Assembly: GCF_002295065.1 (NCBI RefSeq)
Contig: NZ_NSGG01000006.1
Span: 248,001 to 312,000 of the forward strand
Origin: Mesorhizobium sp. WSM3859
Lineage (GTDB): Bacteria > Pseudomonadota > Alphaproteobacteria > Rhizobiales > Rhizobiaceae
Direction: 5' to 3'
DNA length: 64,000 nt
Position numbers and translations under genes: made by a program. Each line of letters begins with the position of its first letter. Position 1 is the first letter of the stretch. A model generated the notes under the pieces. The model did not search any database, was not told where the DNA came from, and worked only from the letters and a program-made list of their open reading frames with translations. Positions 31,371 to 43,622 of this stretch are shown piece by piece.

Positions 31371-32339
31371 TCAGTGCGGCCGGCGGATGCTGAAACGGGC
31401 GAGCTTGCGATGCAGCGTCGCGCGCGAGATGCCGAGGCTCTGCGCCGCTGCCGAGACATTGCCGCCGGTGCGCGCCATGGCGCGCTGCAGCACGCTGCGC
31501 TCGGCATCGTCGAGATCCTCCCGGGCCTTGGCCGCGTCCCCAAGGATGTCCGCGGCGAGCAGGCCCCTGGCCAGGCCTTCCGACGTAATGCCATGAGCAA
31601 GCCGCGCCGAGCGTGTCGCGCCGATCACAAGGTCGTCGGCATCGACCGCGATCAGCGCGCCGGCGCTGCGCTCGGCAACCGGTGCAAGCAGGATGCGGGC
31701 ATTGGAATAGACCATACGGAAATTCTCGGCCTCGATACGGCGCGCGGCGTCGCCCACCGCCACCGAGATAAGCTGGACGAAACCTTCCGTGAGGTCAGAG
31801 CGGCAGGACGATACGTCGAGCGCGGCCGCCAGGTTGCCTTCATGGTCAAAGACGGGAGCCGTGGTGCAGCTCATGAGCGTGTTGCGCGAAAAGAAATGCT
31901 GGTCGCGATGGATGGTCAGCGCCCGCTGCTCGGCAAGGCAGGTGCCGATGCCGTTGGTGCCTTCACTGTCTTCGCTCCAGACCGTGCCGGTCCACAGGCC
32001 CCATTCGTCGAAGGTCTCGTCGTCCGCGACCGCGCCCCGGCGCTCGACCGGGATGCCGTCGTGATGGGCCAGCATCACGCAGCAACCCACACCGCCGACT
32101 GCCTGATAGAGCCGGTTGAGGCTCGTCTCGGCGGCGCGGATCATTCGCTCCATGCGCTGCCGGGCTTCTCTCAACTCACCTTCGGTCAGCCGCTTGGGCG
32201 CCTTGCGCTCGGCCGGATCGAGATGGTGCAATTGCAGGGAGCGCCGCCATGAGGCCACCAATGCCGAATGGGCCGCGTCGCTCTTTGCGATCGAAGCCTG
32301 GACCAAATCCGCGTGCACGGCGGTTTGCCGTCCGATCAA
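31371..32339 (-). CDS. GAF-domain transcriptional regulator with Fis-type HTH, no AAA+ domain
   Basis: This 322-residue protein resembles AcoR-type activators but is much shorter. It has an N-terminal sensing region with a GAF-like domain (about residues 45-200, with SEGTNGIGTCL). The C-terminal Fis helix-turn-helix is around residues 280-320 (TGGNVSAAAQSLGISRATLHRKLARF). The central AAA+ domain that contacts sigma-54 is absent. The TTG at 32339 has GGGAGG six bases upstream; a longer frame from an ATG at 32447 is possible. It is directly upstream of the aldehyde dehydrogenase operon on the same strand. Confidence 0.85.
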   Translation of the reverse strand: MIGRQTAVHADLVQASIAKSDAAHSALVASWRRSLQLHHLDPAERKAPKRLTEGELREARQRMERMIRAAETSLNRLYQAVGGVGCCVMLAHHDGIPVERRGAVADDETFDEWGLWTGTVWSEDSEGTNGIGTCLAEQRALTIHRDQHFFSRNTLMSCTTAPVFDHEGNLAAALDVSSCRSDLTEGFVQLISVAVGDAARRIEAENFRMVYSNARILLAPVAERSAGALIAVDADDLVIGATRSARLAHGITSEGLARGLLAADILGDAAKAREDLDDAERSVLQRAMARTGGNVSAAAQSLGISRATLHRKLARFSIRRPH

Positions 32340-32584
32340 CCCTATCCTCCCGGTGAGCGGAACCTCCCTCCGCTCCGTCGCCCTGCCCGCAAGAACATAG
32401 CCGACAATCCAAAGCGGTTCGGCCTTGGATACAATTGCCGACCGCACAGGTATTTCATTTCAAGCAAATCCACGCAGAAAATCGCTATGCATCGCCTGGA
32501 ATTGCTCTGGAGTTCTAAAGGCCGCGGCGCGTCGGCGCCATAGGACGTTGGTTTAACGGGCGGGAACCCCAGAGTTTGCCGCGA

Positions 32585-33412
32585 TCAGTTGGCGGTGGCC
32601 TTCGGCTTGGACGAGCCGATCATCTTCCAGTTCTTGTAGAAGACGGAATTGATGCGCTCCACGCTGACCGAGACGACTGAGAGAAGGCGCGCGATCAGTT
32701 TTGGGAACGGAGACGGGCGGATTATGTCGACGAAGACGCAGTAGCGGCGGCCGTCATATTCGTTGACCGAGCGGTGGAACAGCGTGTCGTCGAAGATAAA
32801 CAAGGGATTGTCGTACCAGTAGTTCTTCTTGCTGCCGCACTGCACGAAAATCTCCGCCTGCACCGGGATCAGATTGTAGAGGATGCGCAGGCTGAGCCGC
32901 AGCGGACCGAAGTGCCAGGACGTGGATTCGCGCTTGCTGAAAACGGATACGGCGATCGTCTTGATGTATTTGTAGTCCTTGTTGAATTCGGGAACGTTGT
33001 CGATCTTGTGCTTGCCGTACCACTGATAGACGTACATGCCGCGCCGGCCGGCGCCGAAATTGGCGTCGATGTCGGCGATGATCTCGTCCTTGCGGGCCTT
33101 GAAGACGCCCAGGACCTCGTTGATCTCGCGCTGATAGTCCTCAGGGAACTGCTCGGGCTTCCAGACGCCGGGGTTGCGGTAGCAGAGAAGGTCGACAATC
33201 AGGTTGAGCGGCGACAGCAGCCAGGTGAACAGGCCGTTGCCGAGAAAGTAGCGGTCGAAAAGCTTCCAGTCCTTCTGGTCGTTGCGCATGACGTCGATCA
33301 GGCCGCAGACGACCCAGAGCGCGGTCAGTATCGGAACAAAATAAAGGGCGAGCGCGAGAACCACGACCGCGATGGCGACCTTGCGGAGCGACTTGACAGT
33401 TTTCTTTTTCAT
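32585..33412 (-). CDS. Aspartyl/asparaginyl beta-hydroxylase family protein, membrane anchored
   Basis: This 275-residue protein has one N-terminal membrane segment (residues 12-38) and a cytoplasmic 2-oxoglutarate/Fe(II) oxygenase domain. The iron-binding part is visible as WHFGPLRLSLRI and FDDTLFHRSVNEYDGRRYCVFVD, with two histidines and a conserved Arg for 2-oxoglutarate. Bacterial relatives with this anchor hydroxylate lipid A (LpxO) or ornithine lipids (OlsC/OlsD), so a lipid substrate is plausible but not proven. Confidence 0.8.
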   Translation of the reverse strand: MKKKTVKSLRKVAIAVVVLALALYFVPILTALWVVCGLIDVMRNDQKDWKLFDRYFLGNGLFTWLLSPLNLIVDLLCYRNPGVWKPEQFPEDYQREINEVLGVFKARKDEIIADIDANFGAGRRGMYVYQWYGKHKIDNVPEFNKDYKYIKTIAVSVFSKRESTSWHFGPLRLSLRILYNLIPVQAEIFVQCGSKKNYWYDNPLFIFDDTLFHRSVNEYDGRRYCVFVDIIRPSPFPKLIARLLSVVSVSVERINSVFYKNWKMIGSSKPKATAN

Positions 33413-33612
33413 TGCCTTTCGCGCGGGAGGCGCGATCCTGTTCCATGGACAAAATCACGGCAACCCCCGTCAGCCGTGCGCCTTGATAAGGTTTTTTGTT
33501 TCCCGGCACAATGCCGTCGCGCGGACCCGTCAGCCGGCCAACATAAACATTACAACTCCATTCAACGCTCAGCCGACAGGTTCCGAGCGAGCCGACCGCC
33601 GGGCAGCGCAGT

Positions 33613-34923
33613 TCAGCCGTTCCGTTCGCTGCGCAGCTTCGCCCAATATTCCAGCCGCTTGCGGATGTCGCGCTCGAACCCGCGTTCCGGCGGATCGTAG
33701 AAAGTGTGCCGGCCCATCTTCTCCGGAAAATAGTCCTGGCCTGAAAACGCGTCCGGCTCGTCGTGGTCGTAACGATACCCGGCGCCGTAGTCCTCCTGCT
33801 TCATCAGCTTGGTCGGCGCATTGAGGATGTGCTTGGGCGGCAGCAGCGAGCCGAACTCCTTGGCCGCCGCGGTCGCAGCCTTGAAGGCGGTGTAGACAGC
33901 GTTCGATTTCGGCGCGGTGGCGAGATAGACGGTGGCTTGAGCGAAGGCGAGCTCGCCCTCGGGCGAACCAAGATAGTCATAGGCGTCCTTGGCCGCATTG
34001 GCGACGACTAGCGCCTGCGGATCGGCGAGCCCGATATCCTCCACCGCCATGCGCACCAACCGGCGGCCGAGATAAAGCGGATCCTCGCCGGCGTCGAACA
34101 TGCGGGCAAGATAGTAGAGCGCCGCGTCCGGATCGGAGCCCCGCACCGACTTATGCAGCGCCGAGATCAGGTTGTAATGGCCGTCCTGGCCCTTGTCATA
34201 GATTGGCGCGCGGCGCTGGATAACGCGCTGCAGGCCTTCAGGACCGAAGACTTCGCCTTTCTTGGCGGCGCGCCAGACTTCCTCGGCCAGCGTCAGCGAG
34301 GCGCGGCCGTCGCCGTCCGCCATGCGGATGAGCATAGCGCGCGCCTCATCGTCGAGCGGCAGCGCCCTGCCCTCGGTTTCTTCCGCTCGCGCCAGAAGCT
34401 TGGCGATGCTTTCCTCGCTCAGCGAACGGAACACCAGCACGCGCGCTCGCGACAGAAGCGCCGCGTTCAGCTCGAAGGACGGGTTCTCCGTGGTGGCGCC
34501 GACGAGCACCACGGTGCCGTCTTCCATCACCGGCAAAAACCCGTCCTGCTGGGCGCGGTTAAAACGATGGATCTCGTCGACGAAGAGCAGCGTCTGGCGG
34601 CCGTTGGCGCGCCTGAGCTTCGCCGCCTCGAAGACCTTCTTGAGGTCGGCGACGCCGGAAAACACTGCCGAGATCTGCTCGAAGGCAAGGTTGGTCTCGC
34701 CGGCGAGCAGCCGCGCCACCGTCGTCTTGCCAGTACCAGGCGGACCCCAGAAGATCATCGAGCCGAGCGAGCCGGAATCGATCAGCCTGGTCAGCGCGCC
34801 GTCCGGACCGGTCAGGTGCTCCTGGCCGACGACCTCGCCGAGATTTTTGGGGCGCAGCCGATCGGCCAGCGGCCGCCCGGGCGGCGCTTTCTCCGGCTCA
34901 TCGGAACTGAACAGATCGGCCAT
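33613..34923 (-). CDS. rarA: Replication-associated recombination protein A
   Basis: This 436-residue AAA+ ATPase of the RarA/MgsA/WRNIP1 family acts at stalled replication forks. Walker A is GPPGTGKTTVARLL near residue 58, Walker B is FVDEIHRFN, sensor 1 is GATTENPSFELN, and the C-terminal RarA domain contains KSVRGSDPDAALYYLARM. The start at 34923 gives the typical beginning MADLFSSDE; frames further upstream run into a repeat. The adjacent periplasmic protease gene is a common rhizobial neighbour. Confidence 0.95.
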   Translation of the reverse strand: MADLFSSDEPEKAPPGRPLADRLRPKNLGEVVGQEHLTGPDGALTRLIDSGSLGSMIFWGPPGTGKTTVARLLAGETNLAFEQISAVFSGVADLKKVFEAAKLRRANGRQTLLFVDEIHRFNRAQQDGFLPVMEDGTVVLVGATTENPSFELNAALLSRARVLVFRSLSEESIAKLLARAEETEGRALPLDDEARAMLIRMADGDGRASLTLAEEVWRAAKKGEVFGPEGLQRVIQRRAPIYDKGQDGHYNLISALHKSVRGSDPDAALYYLARMFDAGEDPLYLGRRLVRMAVEDIGLADPQALVVANAAKDAYDYLGSPEGELAFAQATVYLATAPKSNAVYTAFKAATAAAKEFGSLLPPKHILNAPTKLMKQEDYGAGYRYDHDEPDAFSGQDYFPEKMGRHTFYDPPERGFERDIRKRLEYWAKLRSERNG

Positions 34924-34961
34924 GCAAGTCTTTTGGTTGAAACGCGATCCCGCTCCTTTGA

Positions 34962-35030
34962 GAGCATGATCTTGTCCGAACACCGGTTCCCGCTTTCTGC
35001 CAAGCGGACCTTCGGTTCGGGATCATGCTC
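34962..35030. repeat. GAGCATGAT-type palindromic repeat, copy 2 (long form)
   Basis: It begins GAGCATGATCTTGTCCGAA and ends TTCGGGATCATGCTC. At 69 bp it is longer than the others because of an internal segment with CAAGCGGACCTTCGG. It lies between rarA and the Do protease gene. Confidence 0.8.
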
Positions 35031-35047
35031 TAAATGGGCAGACCGCC

Positions 35048-36535
<1,488 letters not shown>

Positions 36536-36605
36536 TTTTCGAATCCCTCCAGATCGGGCGCCATTGTCCTGACGATTGTGCAGAATGAAAGGCTAATGCA
36601 CAAAT

Positions 36606-36619
36606 GCGACACTTGTCGC
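36606..36619. promoter_or_regulatory. Dyad in the protease promoter region
   Basis: GCGACA and TGTCGC flank CT in a perfect 14-bp palindrome about 70 bases upstream of the Do protease ATG. It could be an operator for envelope-stress control, but no regulator is identified. Confidence 0.3.
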
Positions 36620-36677
36620 GCAAAAGCTTGAGCCTGGACGTGAAATATCCGCTCACTCGACTCAACCTGCTCCAAAC

Positions 36678-36702
36678 GCAAAAAGGGGCCCGAAGGCCCC
36701 TT
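36678..36702 (-). terminator. Terminator of the str-S10-spc-alpha ribosomal cluster
   Basis: On the minus strand AAGGGGCC, loop TTCG, GGCCCCTT is followed by a T run, about 26 bases after the rplQ stop. The stable TTCG tetraloop and T run make it a strong terminator. Confidence 0.92.
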
Positions 36703-36728
36703 GAAGTCATTGAGGAAAAACGCAGGCC

Positions 36729-37160
36729 TCAGGCGGCCGCGGCTTCCTCATTAGCGCCCTCTGCCTCGAGGCGGGCGCGGTCGGCTGCGCCCTTGGCCGA
36801 GGTGTCGCGGTCGACGAATTCGATGACCGCCATGGCAGCCTTGTCGCCCTTGCGGAAGCCTGCCTTCATGATGCGCAGGTAGCCGCCGTTGCGGGTGGCG
36901 TAGCGCGGAGCGATGGTCTCGAAGAGGCGCTTGACGACACCTTCATTGCCGATCTGCGCGATCACCTGGCGGCGGGCGTGCAGGTCGCCGCGCTTGCCGA
37001 GCGTGACGAGCTTCTCGACGATCGGACGCAGGTCCTTCGCCTTCGGCAGGGTGGTGACGATCTGCTCGTGCTCGATCAGAGACACGGCGAGGTTGGCGAA
37101 CATCGACTTGCGATGGCTGATGCTGCGGGCGAAACGACGGCCTTTGAAACCGTGGCGCAT
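36729..37160 (-). CDS. rplQ: 50S ribosomal protein L17
   Basis: This 143-residue large-subunit protein sits near the polypeptide exit tunnel. The N-terminus [17 protein letters not shown] and [20 protein letters not shown] are diagnostic. The C-terminal tail is alanine and glutamate rich, as in rhizobia. It is the last gene of the alpha operon, 104 bases after rpoA, and is followed by the cluster terminator. Confidence 0.97.
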   Translation of the reverse strand: MRHGFKGRRFARSISHRKSMFANLAVSLIEHEQIVTTLPKAKDLRPIVEKLVTLGKRGDLHARRQVIAQIGNEGVVKRLFETIAPRYATRNGGYLRIMKAGFRKGDKAAMAVIEFVDRDTSAKGAADRARLEAEGANEEAAAA

Positions 37161-37264
37161 GGCTCTTTTCCTTCTTCAGTTGTTCAAGAGGCCACGGCCT
37201 CTGATGGTTTTCCGCATGACCGTCGGATCGAGCGGCTCACGCCGCCGATCCTTGGAATTCATGC

Positions 37265-38275
37265 TCAATATTGGTCTTCGTAACGCTTGGCGAGGTCTTC
37301 GATGTTTTCCGGCGGCCAGTCCGGCACTTCCATGCCGAGATGGAGGCCCATGGCCGCCAGCACTTCCTTGATCTCGTTCAGCGACTTGCGGCCGAAGTTC
37401 GGGGTGCGCAGCATCTCGGCTTCGGTCTTCTGGATCAGGTCGCCGATATAGACGATGTTGTCGTTCTTCAGGCAGTTGGCCGAACGCACCGAAAGTTCGA
37501 GCTCGTCGACCTTCTTGAGCAGCGCCGGGTTGAAGGCGAGCTCGGTGACGGCTTCGGTCGCGACTTCCTTCTGCGGCTCGTCGAAGTTGACGAACAGCGC
37601 GAGCTGGTCCTGCAGGATGCGGGCGGCGAAAGCGACCGCGTCCTCGCCCGAGATCGAGCCGTTGGTCTCGATGGTCATGGTCAGCTTGTCATAGTCGAGC
37701 ACCTGGCCCTCGCGGGTGTTCTCGACCTTGTAGGAGACCTTCTTGACCGGCGAGTAGAGCGAGTCGACCGGGATCAGGCCAATCGGCGCGTCCTCTGCGC
37801 GGTTGCGCTCGGCCGGCACATAGCCCTTGCCGGTGTCGACGGTGAACTCCATGCGGATCTCGGCGCCCTCGTCCAGCGTGCAGATGACGTGGTCGGGGTT
37901 GAGGATTTCCACGTCGCCGACGGTCTGGATGTCGCCGGCGAGCACGGCGCCCGGGCCCTGCTTGCGAACGACCATGCGCTTGGGACCATCGCCTTCCATG
38001 CGGATGGCGATTTCCTTGATGTTGAGCACGATGTCAGTCACGTCCTCGCGCACGCCGGCGATGGACGAGAATTCATGCAGCACGCCGTCGATCTGCACGG
38101 CGGTGACGGCCGCGCCGCGCAGCGAAGACAGAAGTACGCGCCGCAGCGCGTTGCCAAGCGTCAGGCCGAAGCCGCGTTCGAGCGGCTCGGCCACCAGCGT
38201 GGTCAGCGTCTTCTTCTTCGACGAGAACTCGATCTTGTTCGGCTTGATCAGTTCCTGCCAGTTTTTCTGGATCAT
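37265..38275 (-). CDS. rpoA: RNA polymerase alpha subunit
   Basis: This 336-residue subunit nucleates polymerase assembly through its N-terminal domain (to about residue 235, with [21 protein letters not shown]) and contacts activators and UP elements through its C-terminal domain, whose helix-hairpin-helix reads [18 protein letters not shown]. The start at 38275, [12 protein letters not shown], is the conserved rhizobial N-terminus; a longer frame extends into the rpsK spacer. It is located between rpsK and rplQ in the alpha operon, the standard order. Confidence 0.98.
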   Translation of the reverse strand: MIQKNWQELIKPNKIEFSSKKKTLTTLVAEPLERGFGLTLGNALRRVLLSSLRGAAVTAVQIDGVLHEFSSIAGVREDVTDIVLNIKEIAIRMEGDGPKRMVVRKQGPGAVLAGDIQTVGDVEILNPDHVICTLDEGAEIRMEFTVDTGKGYVPAERNRAEDAPIGLIPVDSLYSPVKKVSYKVENTREGQVLDYDKLTMTIETNGSISGEDAVAFAARILQDQLALFVNFDEPQKEVATEAVTELAFNPALLKKVDELELSVRSANCLKNDNIVYIGDLIQKTEAEMLRTPNFGRKSLNEIKEVLAAMGLHLGMEVPDWPPENIEDLAKRYEDQY

Positions 38276-38372
38276 AAATGTTTTCCTTCCTTTGCCCCGC
38301 CACCATCCAATCGTGGCGGGCGACACGGAAAACCGCGGAGGAACGCCGTGGCGTTCGCGCGGCGCTTAAAAA

Positions 38373-38762
38373 TCAGACGCGGCGCTTCTTGCGCGGACGG
38401 CAGCCATTGTGCGGGATCGGCGTCACGTCGCGGATCGAGGTGATGGTGAAGCCGGCCGCCTGCAGGGCGCGAAGGGCCGATTCACGGCCGGAGCCGGGGC
38501 CGCAGACCTCGACCTCGAGCATGCGCATGCCGTGTTCCTGCGCCTTCTTGGCGACGTCCTCGGCAGCCATCTGGGCGGCGAACGGGGTCGACTTGCGCGA
38601 ACCCTTGAACCCTTGCGCACCGGCCGACGACCAGGCAATCGAATTGCCCTGCGCGTCGGTGATGGTGATCATGGTGTTGTTGAAGGTCGAATTGACGTGG
38701 GCAACGCCCGACGAGATGTTCTTGCGTTCGCGACGGCGAACACGAGCGGCTTCCTTGGCCAT
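38373..38762 (-). CDS. rpsK: 30S ribosomal protein S11
   Basis: This 129-residue protein of the 30S platform binds 16S rRNA near the E site. Its [17 protein letters not shown] segment and the C-terminal [18 protein letters not shown] are diagnostic. It lies 97 bases upstream of rpoA. The spacer toward rpsM contains an inverted array of 7-bp units. Confidence 0.98.
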   Translation of the reverse strand: MAKEAARVRRRERKNISSGVAHVNSTFNNTMITITDAQGNSIAWSSAGAQGFKGSRKSTPFAAQMAAEDVAKKAQEHGMRMLEVEVCGPGSGRESALRALQAAGFTITSIRDVTPIPHNGCRPRKKRRV

Positions 38763-38821
38763 GGTAGTCCTTTCAGTTGATCTCTACACCGCCGTAATGC
38801 CAGCGGCTCCACCTTGGGAAG

Positions 38822-38881
38822 CGAGTAGGGAATAGTGAGTAGCGAATAGAGCCCTACTCGCTAATGACTACTCGCTATTCG
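38822..38881. repeat. Inverted array of 7-bp units between rpsM and rpsK
   Basis: Four heptamers in direct order, CGAGTAG, GGAATAG, TGAGTAG and CGAATAG (38822-38849), are followed after AGCC by four in inverted order, CTACTCG, CTAATGA, CTACTCG and CTATTCG (38854-38881). The whole can fold into one long hairpin in the ribosomal mRNA. The unit is about (C/G/T)GARTAG. It lies only a few bases from the rpsM stop. Confidence 0.85.
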
Positions 38882-38886
38882 CTCAA

Positions 38887-39255
38887 TTACTTCTTCTTAC
38901 CGGCGATCGCCTTGGCCGGGCCCTTGCGGGTGCGCGCATTGGTGTGCGTGCGCTGGCCGCGGACCGGCAGCGAGCGGCGGTGACGCAGGCCGCGGTAGCA
39001 GCCGAGGTCCATGAGCCGCTTGATGTTCATCGAGACTTCGCGGCGCAGGTCGCCTTCGACCTGGTAGTCGCGGTCGATCGTCTCGCGGATCTGCAGCACT
39101 TCCGCGTCGGTCAGCTGGTTGACGCGGCGGTCCGCCGGGATGCCGACCTTGTCGACGATCTCCTGGGCAAACTTCTTGCCGATGCCGTGAATGTACTGAA
39201 GCGCAATGACGACGCGCTTGTTGGTCGGAATGTTGACGCCGGCTATACGAGCCAT
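38887..39255 (-). CDS. rpsM: 30S ribosomal protein S13
   Basis: This 122-residue protein of the 30S head forms bridges to the 50S subunit and contacts P-site t[31 protein letters not shown] and the basic [17 protein letters not shown] tail are diagnostic. The start at 39255 was preferred over an in-frame ATG at 39273 because MARIAG is the universal N-terminus. It follows adk after a spacer of 244 bases. Confidence 0.98.
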   Translation of the reverse strand: MARIAGVNIPTNKRVVIALQYIHGIGKKFAQEIVDKVGIPADRRVNQLTDAEVLQIRETIDRDYQVEGDLRREVSMNIKRLMDLGCYRGLRHRRSLPVRGQRTHTNARTRKGPAKAIAGKKK

Positions 39256-39447
39256 TTTCTTCTCTTTCTCCATGTAGGCCGGGCAACCTTCAAAAAGGCA
39301 GGCCGGCGTTCAAGTTGTCCCGCGTCCGGTGGAGGCCGGCCCTTGCGGGAGTTTCCTGGTTCAAAGCGGACGCCTTGCCCGCAAGGGCAAGCAAAGTCCA
39401 TGCCTGATAGGAAGACGGGCCGCCATACCCCAACGACCCACTTCAGT

Positions 39448-39489
39448 CAAGCGCAATCTTCAATTGTCGCCAAGCGCAATCTTCAATTG
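39448..39489. repeat. Tandem repeat of a 19-base motif with 23-base period
   Basis: CAAGCGCAATCTTCAATTG occurs at 39448-39466 and again, unchanged, at 39471-39489. It lies just beyond the adk stop in the spacer to rpsM. It looks like a local duplication. Confidence 0.85.
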
Positions 39490-39499
39490 CCGGTCCGGC

Positions 39500-40086
39500 T
39501 CACTTCGCCACGGCCGCGAGCACCTTGCCGATCTCCGCGGTCACCGCATCGATACTGGCCATGCCGTCGACGGTGCTGAGCTTGCCTTTGGCGTAGTAGT
39601 AGCCGGTCAGCGGCGCCGTCTTCTTGTAGTACTCGCGCAGGCGTTCCTCGAAAACCGCCGGGTTGTCGTCCTTGCGCACCGGCTGGCCGGCGGCCTTGGC
39701 ATCCTCCGCGCGTTTGACGATTCGCCCGACCAGCGCCTTGTCATCCACCACAAGCTCGATGACGGTGTCGAGCGCGATGCCGCGCTCGGCAAGCATGGCC
39801 TCGACCGCGTCCGCCTGCACCAGCGTGCGCGGATAGCCGTCGAGGATGAAGCCCTTCGCGCAATCCGGCTGATCGATGCGCTCGGCGACGATGGCGTTGA
39901 CGATCGCGTCCGAGACCAGCTCGCCGGCATCCATCACCGCCTTGGCGCGCTTGCCCACTTCGGTTCCGGCCTGGACGGCGGCACGCAGCATGTCTCCCGT
40001 CGAGAGCTGTGGGATGCCGTGTTGTTCTACCAGTCTTTGTGCTTGCGTCCCCTTGCCCGCCCCTGGCGGCCCAAGCAATATAAGCC

Positions 40087-40090
<4 letters not shown>
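39500..40090 (-). CDS. adk: Adenylate kinase (short form)
   Basis: This 196-residue enzyme interconverts ATP + AMP and 2 ADP. The P-loop reads [20 protein letters not shown] is the nucleotide-binding hallmark. It is of the short type: the LID is brief and has no zinc cysteines, as is normal in alphaproteobacteria. Its ATG overlaps the secY TGA (ATGA), so translation is coupled. Location between secY and rpsM is the classic spc operon position. Confidence 0.97.
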
Positions 40091-41427
<1,337 letters not shown>

Positions 41428-41443
41428 GCCTGATTCTCCGCTA

Positions 41444-41492
41444 GAGCATGATGCCGAAAAGTGTGGAGCGGTTTTCGGACAACAGCCTGCTC
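41444..41492. repeat. GAGCATGAT-type palindromic repeat, copy 3
   Basis: It begins GAGCATGATGCCGAAAAGTG and ends ACAGCCTGCTC, so the right arm is partly degenerate. It lies in the spacer between rplO and secY, just upstream of the secY start. Confidence 0.65.
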
Positions 41493-41589
41493 TACTTTCA
41501 TTGATTTCCGTGTCACGCTCGACGCCCCCAGCTCAGGCGGCGCGTGTCACCGAAGCTCACGAGATAAGCTCCGGACCTTAAACATGCAA

Positions 41590-41611
41590 GCGGCCGCGTT
41601 GACGCGGCCGC
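41590..41611 (-). promoter_or_regulatory. GC-rich perfect hairpin between rplO and secY
   Basis: GCGGCCGCG and CGCGGCCGC form a 9-bp stem around TTGA. There is no T tract, so it is not an obvious terminator. It may be an attenuator or RNA processing site that separates secY expression from the upstream ribosomal genes. Confidence 0.45.
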
Positions 41612-41685
41612 CCAATTCATCTGGTCAAAGCGCGGTTCGAGGGAAAATGCGAAGTCATCCCGCTCGGCCGCGCTTCAAATCGCCG

Positions 41686-42162
41686 TTACTCGGCGGCGGC
41701 CGCTTCCGGCAGCTTCACCGAACCGCCGGCCTTCTCGATCTTCTCGATCGCGGCCTTGGAGGCGCCGGCGACGTCGAAGGAGAGCTTGGCCTTCAGCTCG
41801 CCGTCGGACAGCACGCGCACGCCGTCCTTGGCGCGGCGGATGACGCCGGCAGCAACCAGGGCCTCGGCCGTCACGGCTGCCTTGGCGTCGAGCTTCTTGG
41901 CGTCGATCGCCGCCTGGATCTTGGCCAGCGACACAATCGCGAAGCTCTTGCCGAACAGGTTGTTGAAGCCGCGCTTCGGCAGGCGACGATAGAGTGGCAT
42001 CTGGCCACCCTCGAAGCCGTTGATGGCAACGCCCGAACGGGCCTTCTGGCCCTTGACGCCGCGACCGCCGGTCTTGCCCGAGCCGGAGCCGATGCCGCGA
42101 CCGAGGCGCTTCTTGGAATGCGTGGCGCCGTCCTTGTCACGCAGATCGTTGAGTTTCATCAT
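41686..42162 (-). CDS. rplO: 50S ribosomal protein L15
   Basis: This 158-residue protein binds 23S rRNA late in 50S assembly. The glycine-rich N-terminus [26 protein letters not shown] and [18 protein letters not shown] are diagnostic. It has a 19-base spacer to rpmD upstream. The spacer downstream to secY is long. Confidence 0.97.
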   Translation of the reverse strand: MMKLNDLRDKDGATHSKKRLGRGIGSGSGKTGGRGVKGQKARSGVAINGFEGGQMPLYRRLPKRGFNNLFGKSFAIVSLAKIQAAIDAKKLDAKAAVTAEALVAAGVIRRAKDGVRVLSDGELKAKLSFDVAGASKAAIEKIEKAGGSVKLPEAAAAE

Positions 42163-42181
42163 TCTTCTCCTGCGCTTCCGT

Positions 42182-42379
42182 TCAGGCCTCGTCCACGACG
42201 CGGACGAGGTGCTGGACGGCGGCGATCATGCCGCGCACGGAAGGGGTATCTTCCAGCGTGCGCCGCTTGTGCATCTTGTTCAGGCCGAGGCCGACCAGCG
42301 TCGCGCGCTGCTCCTTCGGCCGGCGGATCGGCGAACCGATCTGCTCGACGGTGATGGTCTTGGTAGCTTTCTTGGCCAT
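42182..42379 (-). CDS. rpmD: 50S ribosomal protein L30
   Basis: This 65-residue protein reads [28 protein letters not shown], the L30 signature, and ends with the AAVQHLVRV segment. It lies 25 bases downstream of rpsE and 19 bases upstream of rplO, the standard order. Confidence 0.97.
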   Translation of the reverse strand: MAKKATKTITVEQIGSPIRRPKEQRATLVGLGLNKMHKRRTLEDTPSVRGMIAAVQHLVRVVDEA

Positions 42380-42404
42380 GGTCGAAATCCCTGGTCAGTG
42401 TCGA

Positions 42405-42974
42405 CTATTCTTCAGCCGCAACGGCGGTGCCGCGGCGGGCCTGAAGGGTCGAGTACTTGATGCCGCGCGCGGCAGCCACATCCTTCGGATGCATCTGGCT
42501 CTTCAGCGCGTCGAAGGTGGCCCGAACCATGTTGTAGGGGTTCGACGAACCCATCGACTTGGCGACCACGTCATGCATGCCGAGCGTCTCGAAGACGGCG
42601 CGCATCGGACCGCCGGCGATGATGCCGGTACCCTGCTTGGCGGCGCGCAGCAGAACGCGTCCGGCGCCCCAGCGGCCCTCGACGTCGTGATGCAGCGTGC
42701 GGCCCGAACGCAGCGGCACGAAGATCATGTCGCGCTTCGCCGATTCGGTCGCCTTGCGGATGGCTTCCGGCACTTCGCGCGCCTTGCCGTGGCCGAAGCC
42801 AACGCGGCCCTTCTGGTCGCCGACGACGACGAGAGCGGCAAAGCCGAAACGACGGCCACCCTTCACCACCTTGGCGACGCGGTTGATGTGGACGAGCTTG
42901 TCCACCATGCCGTCGTCACGCTCTTCGCGTTCACGCTCGCGGCCGCGGCCGCCTTCTCTACGTTCCTGTGCCAT
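42405..42974 (-). CDS. rpsE: 30S ribosomal protein S5
   Basis: This 189-residue protein lies at the mRNA entry side of the 30S subunit and affects decoding accuracy. [19 protein letters not shown] and the [16 protein letters not shown] segment are diagnostic. The N-terminus has an extra charged stretch rich in R and E. It follows rplR after a 129-base spacer with a palindromic repeat. Confidence 0.97.
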   Translation of the reverse strand: MAQERREGGRGREREREERDDGMVDKLVHINRVAKVVKGGRRFGFAALVVVGDQKGRVGFGHGKAREVPEAIRKATESAKRDMIFVPLRSGRTLHHDVEGRWGAGRVLLRAAKQGTGIIAGGPMRAVFETLGMHDVVAKSMGSSNPYNMVRATFDALKSQMHPKDVAAARGIKYSTLQARRGTAVAAEE

Positions 42975-43059
42975 ATCCTAGTCCTTGTTCTTTTCCGGAA
43001 GCACGGGTTGCTGTTTGCCGATGCAGCTTTGGGTCATCGGCGGCGAACTTTTTTCCTTT

Positions 43060-43102
43060 GCATGATCTTTTCCGAAAAGTCTGCAACTTTTCGGGATCAT
43101 GC
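43060..43102. repeat. GCATGATC-type palindromic repeat, copy 4
   Basis: It begins GCATGATCTTTTCCGAAAAG and ends CTTTTCGGGATCATGC. The nearly perfect hairpin has a CTGCAA-like loop and lies just upstream of the rpsE start, immediately after rplR. Confidence 0.8.
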
Positions 43103-43103
43103 A

Positions 43104-43466
43104 TTAGAAGCTCAACCCGCCTTCGCGGGCAGCCTCGGCCAGCGCCTTGACGCGGCCGTGATAGATGTACGGGCCGCGATCGAAGACGACTTCCTTGACG
43201 CCGGCCTTCGAAGCGCGCTCGGCGATCAGCTTGCCGACCGCTGCGGCGGCCGCCGTGTCGGCACCGGTCTTGAGCGAACCCTTGAGGTCCTTCTCGAGCG
43301 TCGAGGCGGCGGCCAGGGTATGGCCGTTGGCATCGTCGATGACCTGGACGTAGATGTTCTTCGAGGTGCGGTGCACCGAAAGCCGCGGACGCGCGCCGGC
43401 GACCTTCTTCAGCTGGCGGCGTACGCGCTGCGCGCGGCGCTGGATGGTTTCCTTAGGGCTGGGCAT
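43104..43466 (-). CDS. rplR: 50S ribosomal protein L18
   Basis: This 120-residue protein, with L5 and 5S rRNA, forms the central protuberance. [18 protein letters not shown] and [23 protein letters not shown] are diagnostic. It lies between rplF and rpsE, each spacer carrying a repeat element. Confidence 0.97.
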   Translation of the reverse strand: MPSPKETIQRRAQRVRRQLKKVAGARPRLSVHRTSKNIYVQVIDDANGHTLAAASTLEKDLKGSLKTGADTAAAAAVGKLIAERASKAGVKEVVFDRGPYIYHGRVKALAEAAREGGLSF

Positions 43467-43557
43467 ATTTTCAGTTCCTTGCCTTCAGTAGACGGGGGCA
43501 ACCCTGTGCGGTAGGCCGAGCCTCCCGCGGCGGCTCCCCGCGGCGTTACACTTCTCT

Positions 43558-43615
43558 GGCCTGGGCCTTTCCAAAAGTTTGCAACTTCTTGTTGCGCTGA
43601 CCTTCGGTTCAGGCC
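43558..43615. repeat. Palindromic repeat with GGCCTG ends, between rplF and rplR
   Basis: It has GGCCTG at one end and CAGGCC at the other, with internal CCAAAAGTTTGCAACTT and GACCTTCGGTTCAGG. The internal CTTCGG part resembles the middle of the long repeat at 34962, so it may be a diverged member of the same family. Confidence 0.5.
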
Positions 43616-43622
43616 AAGCCTA

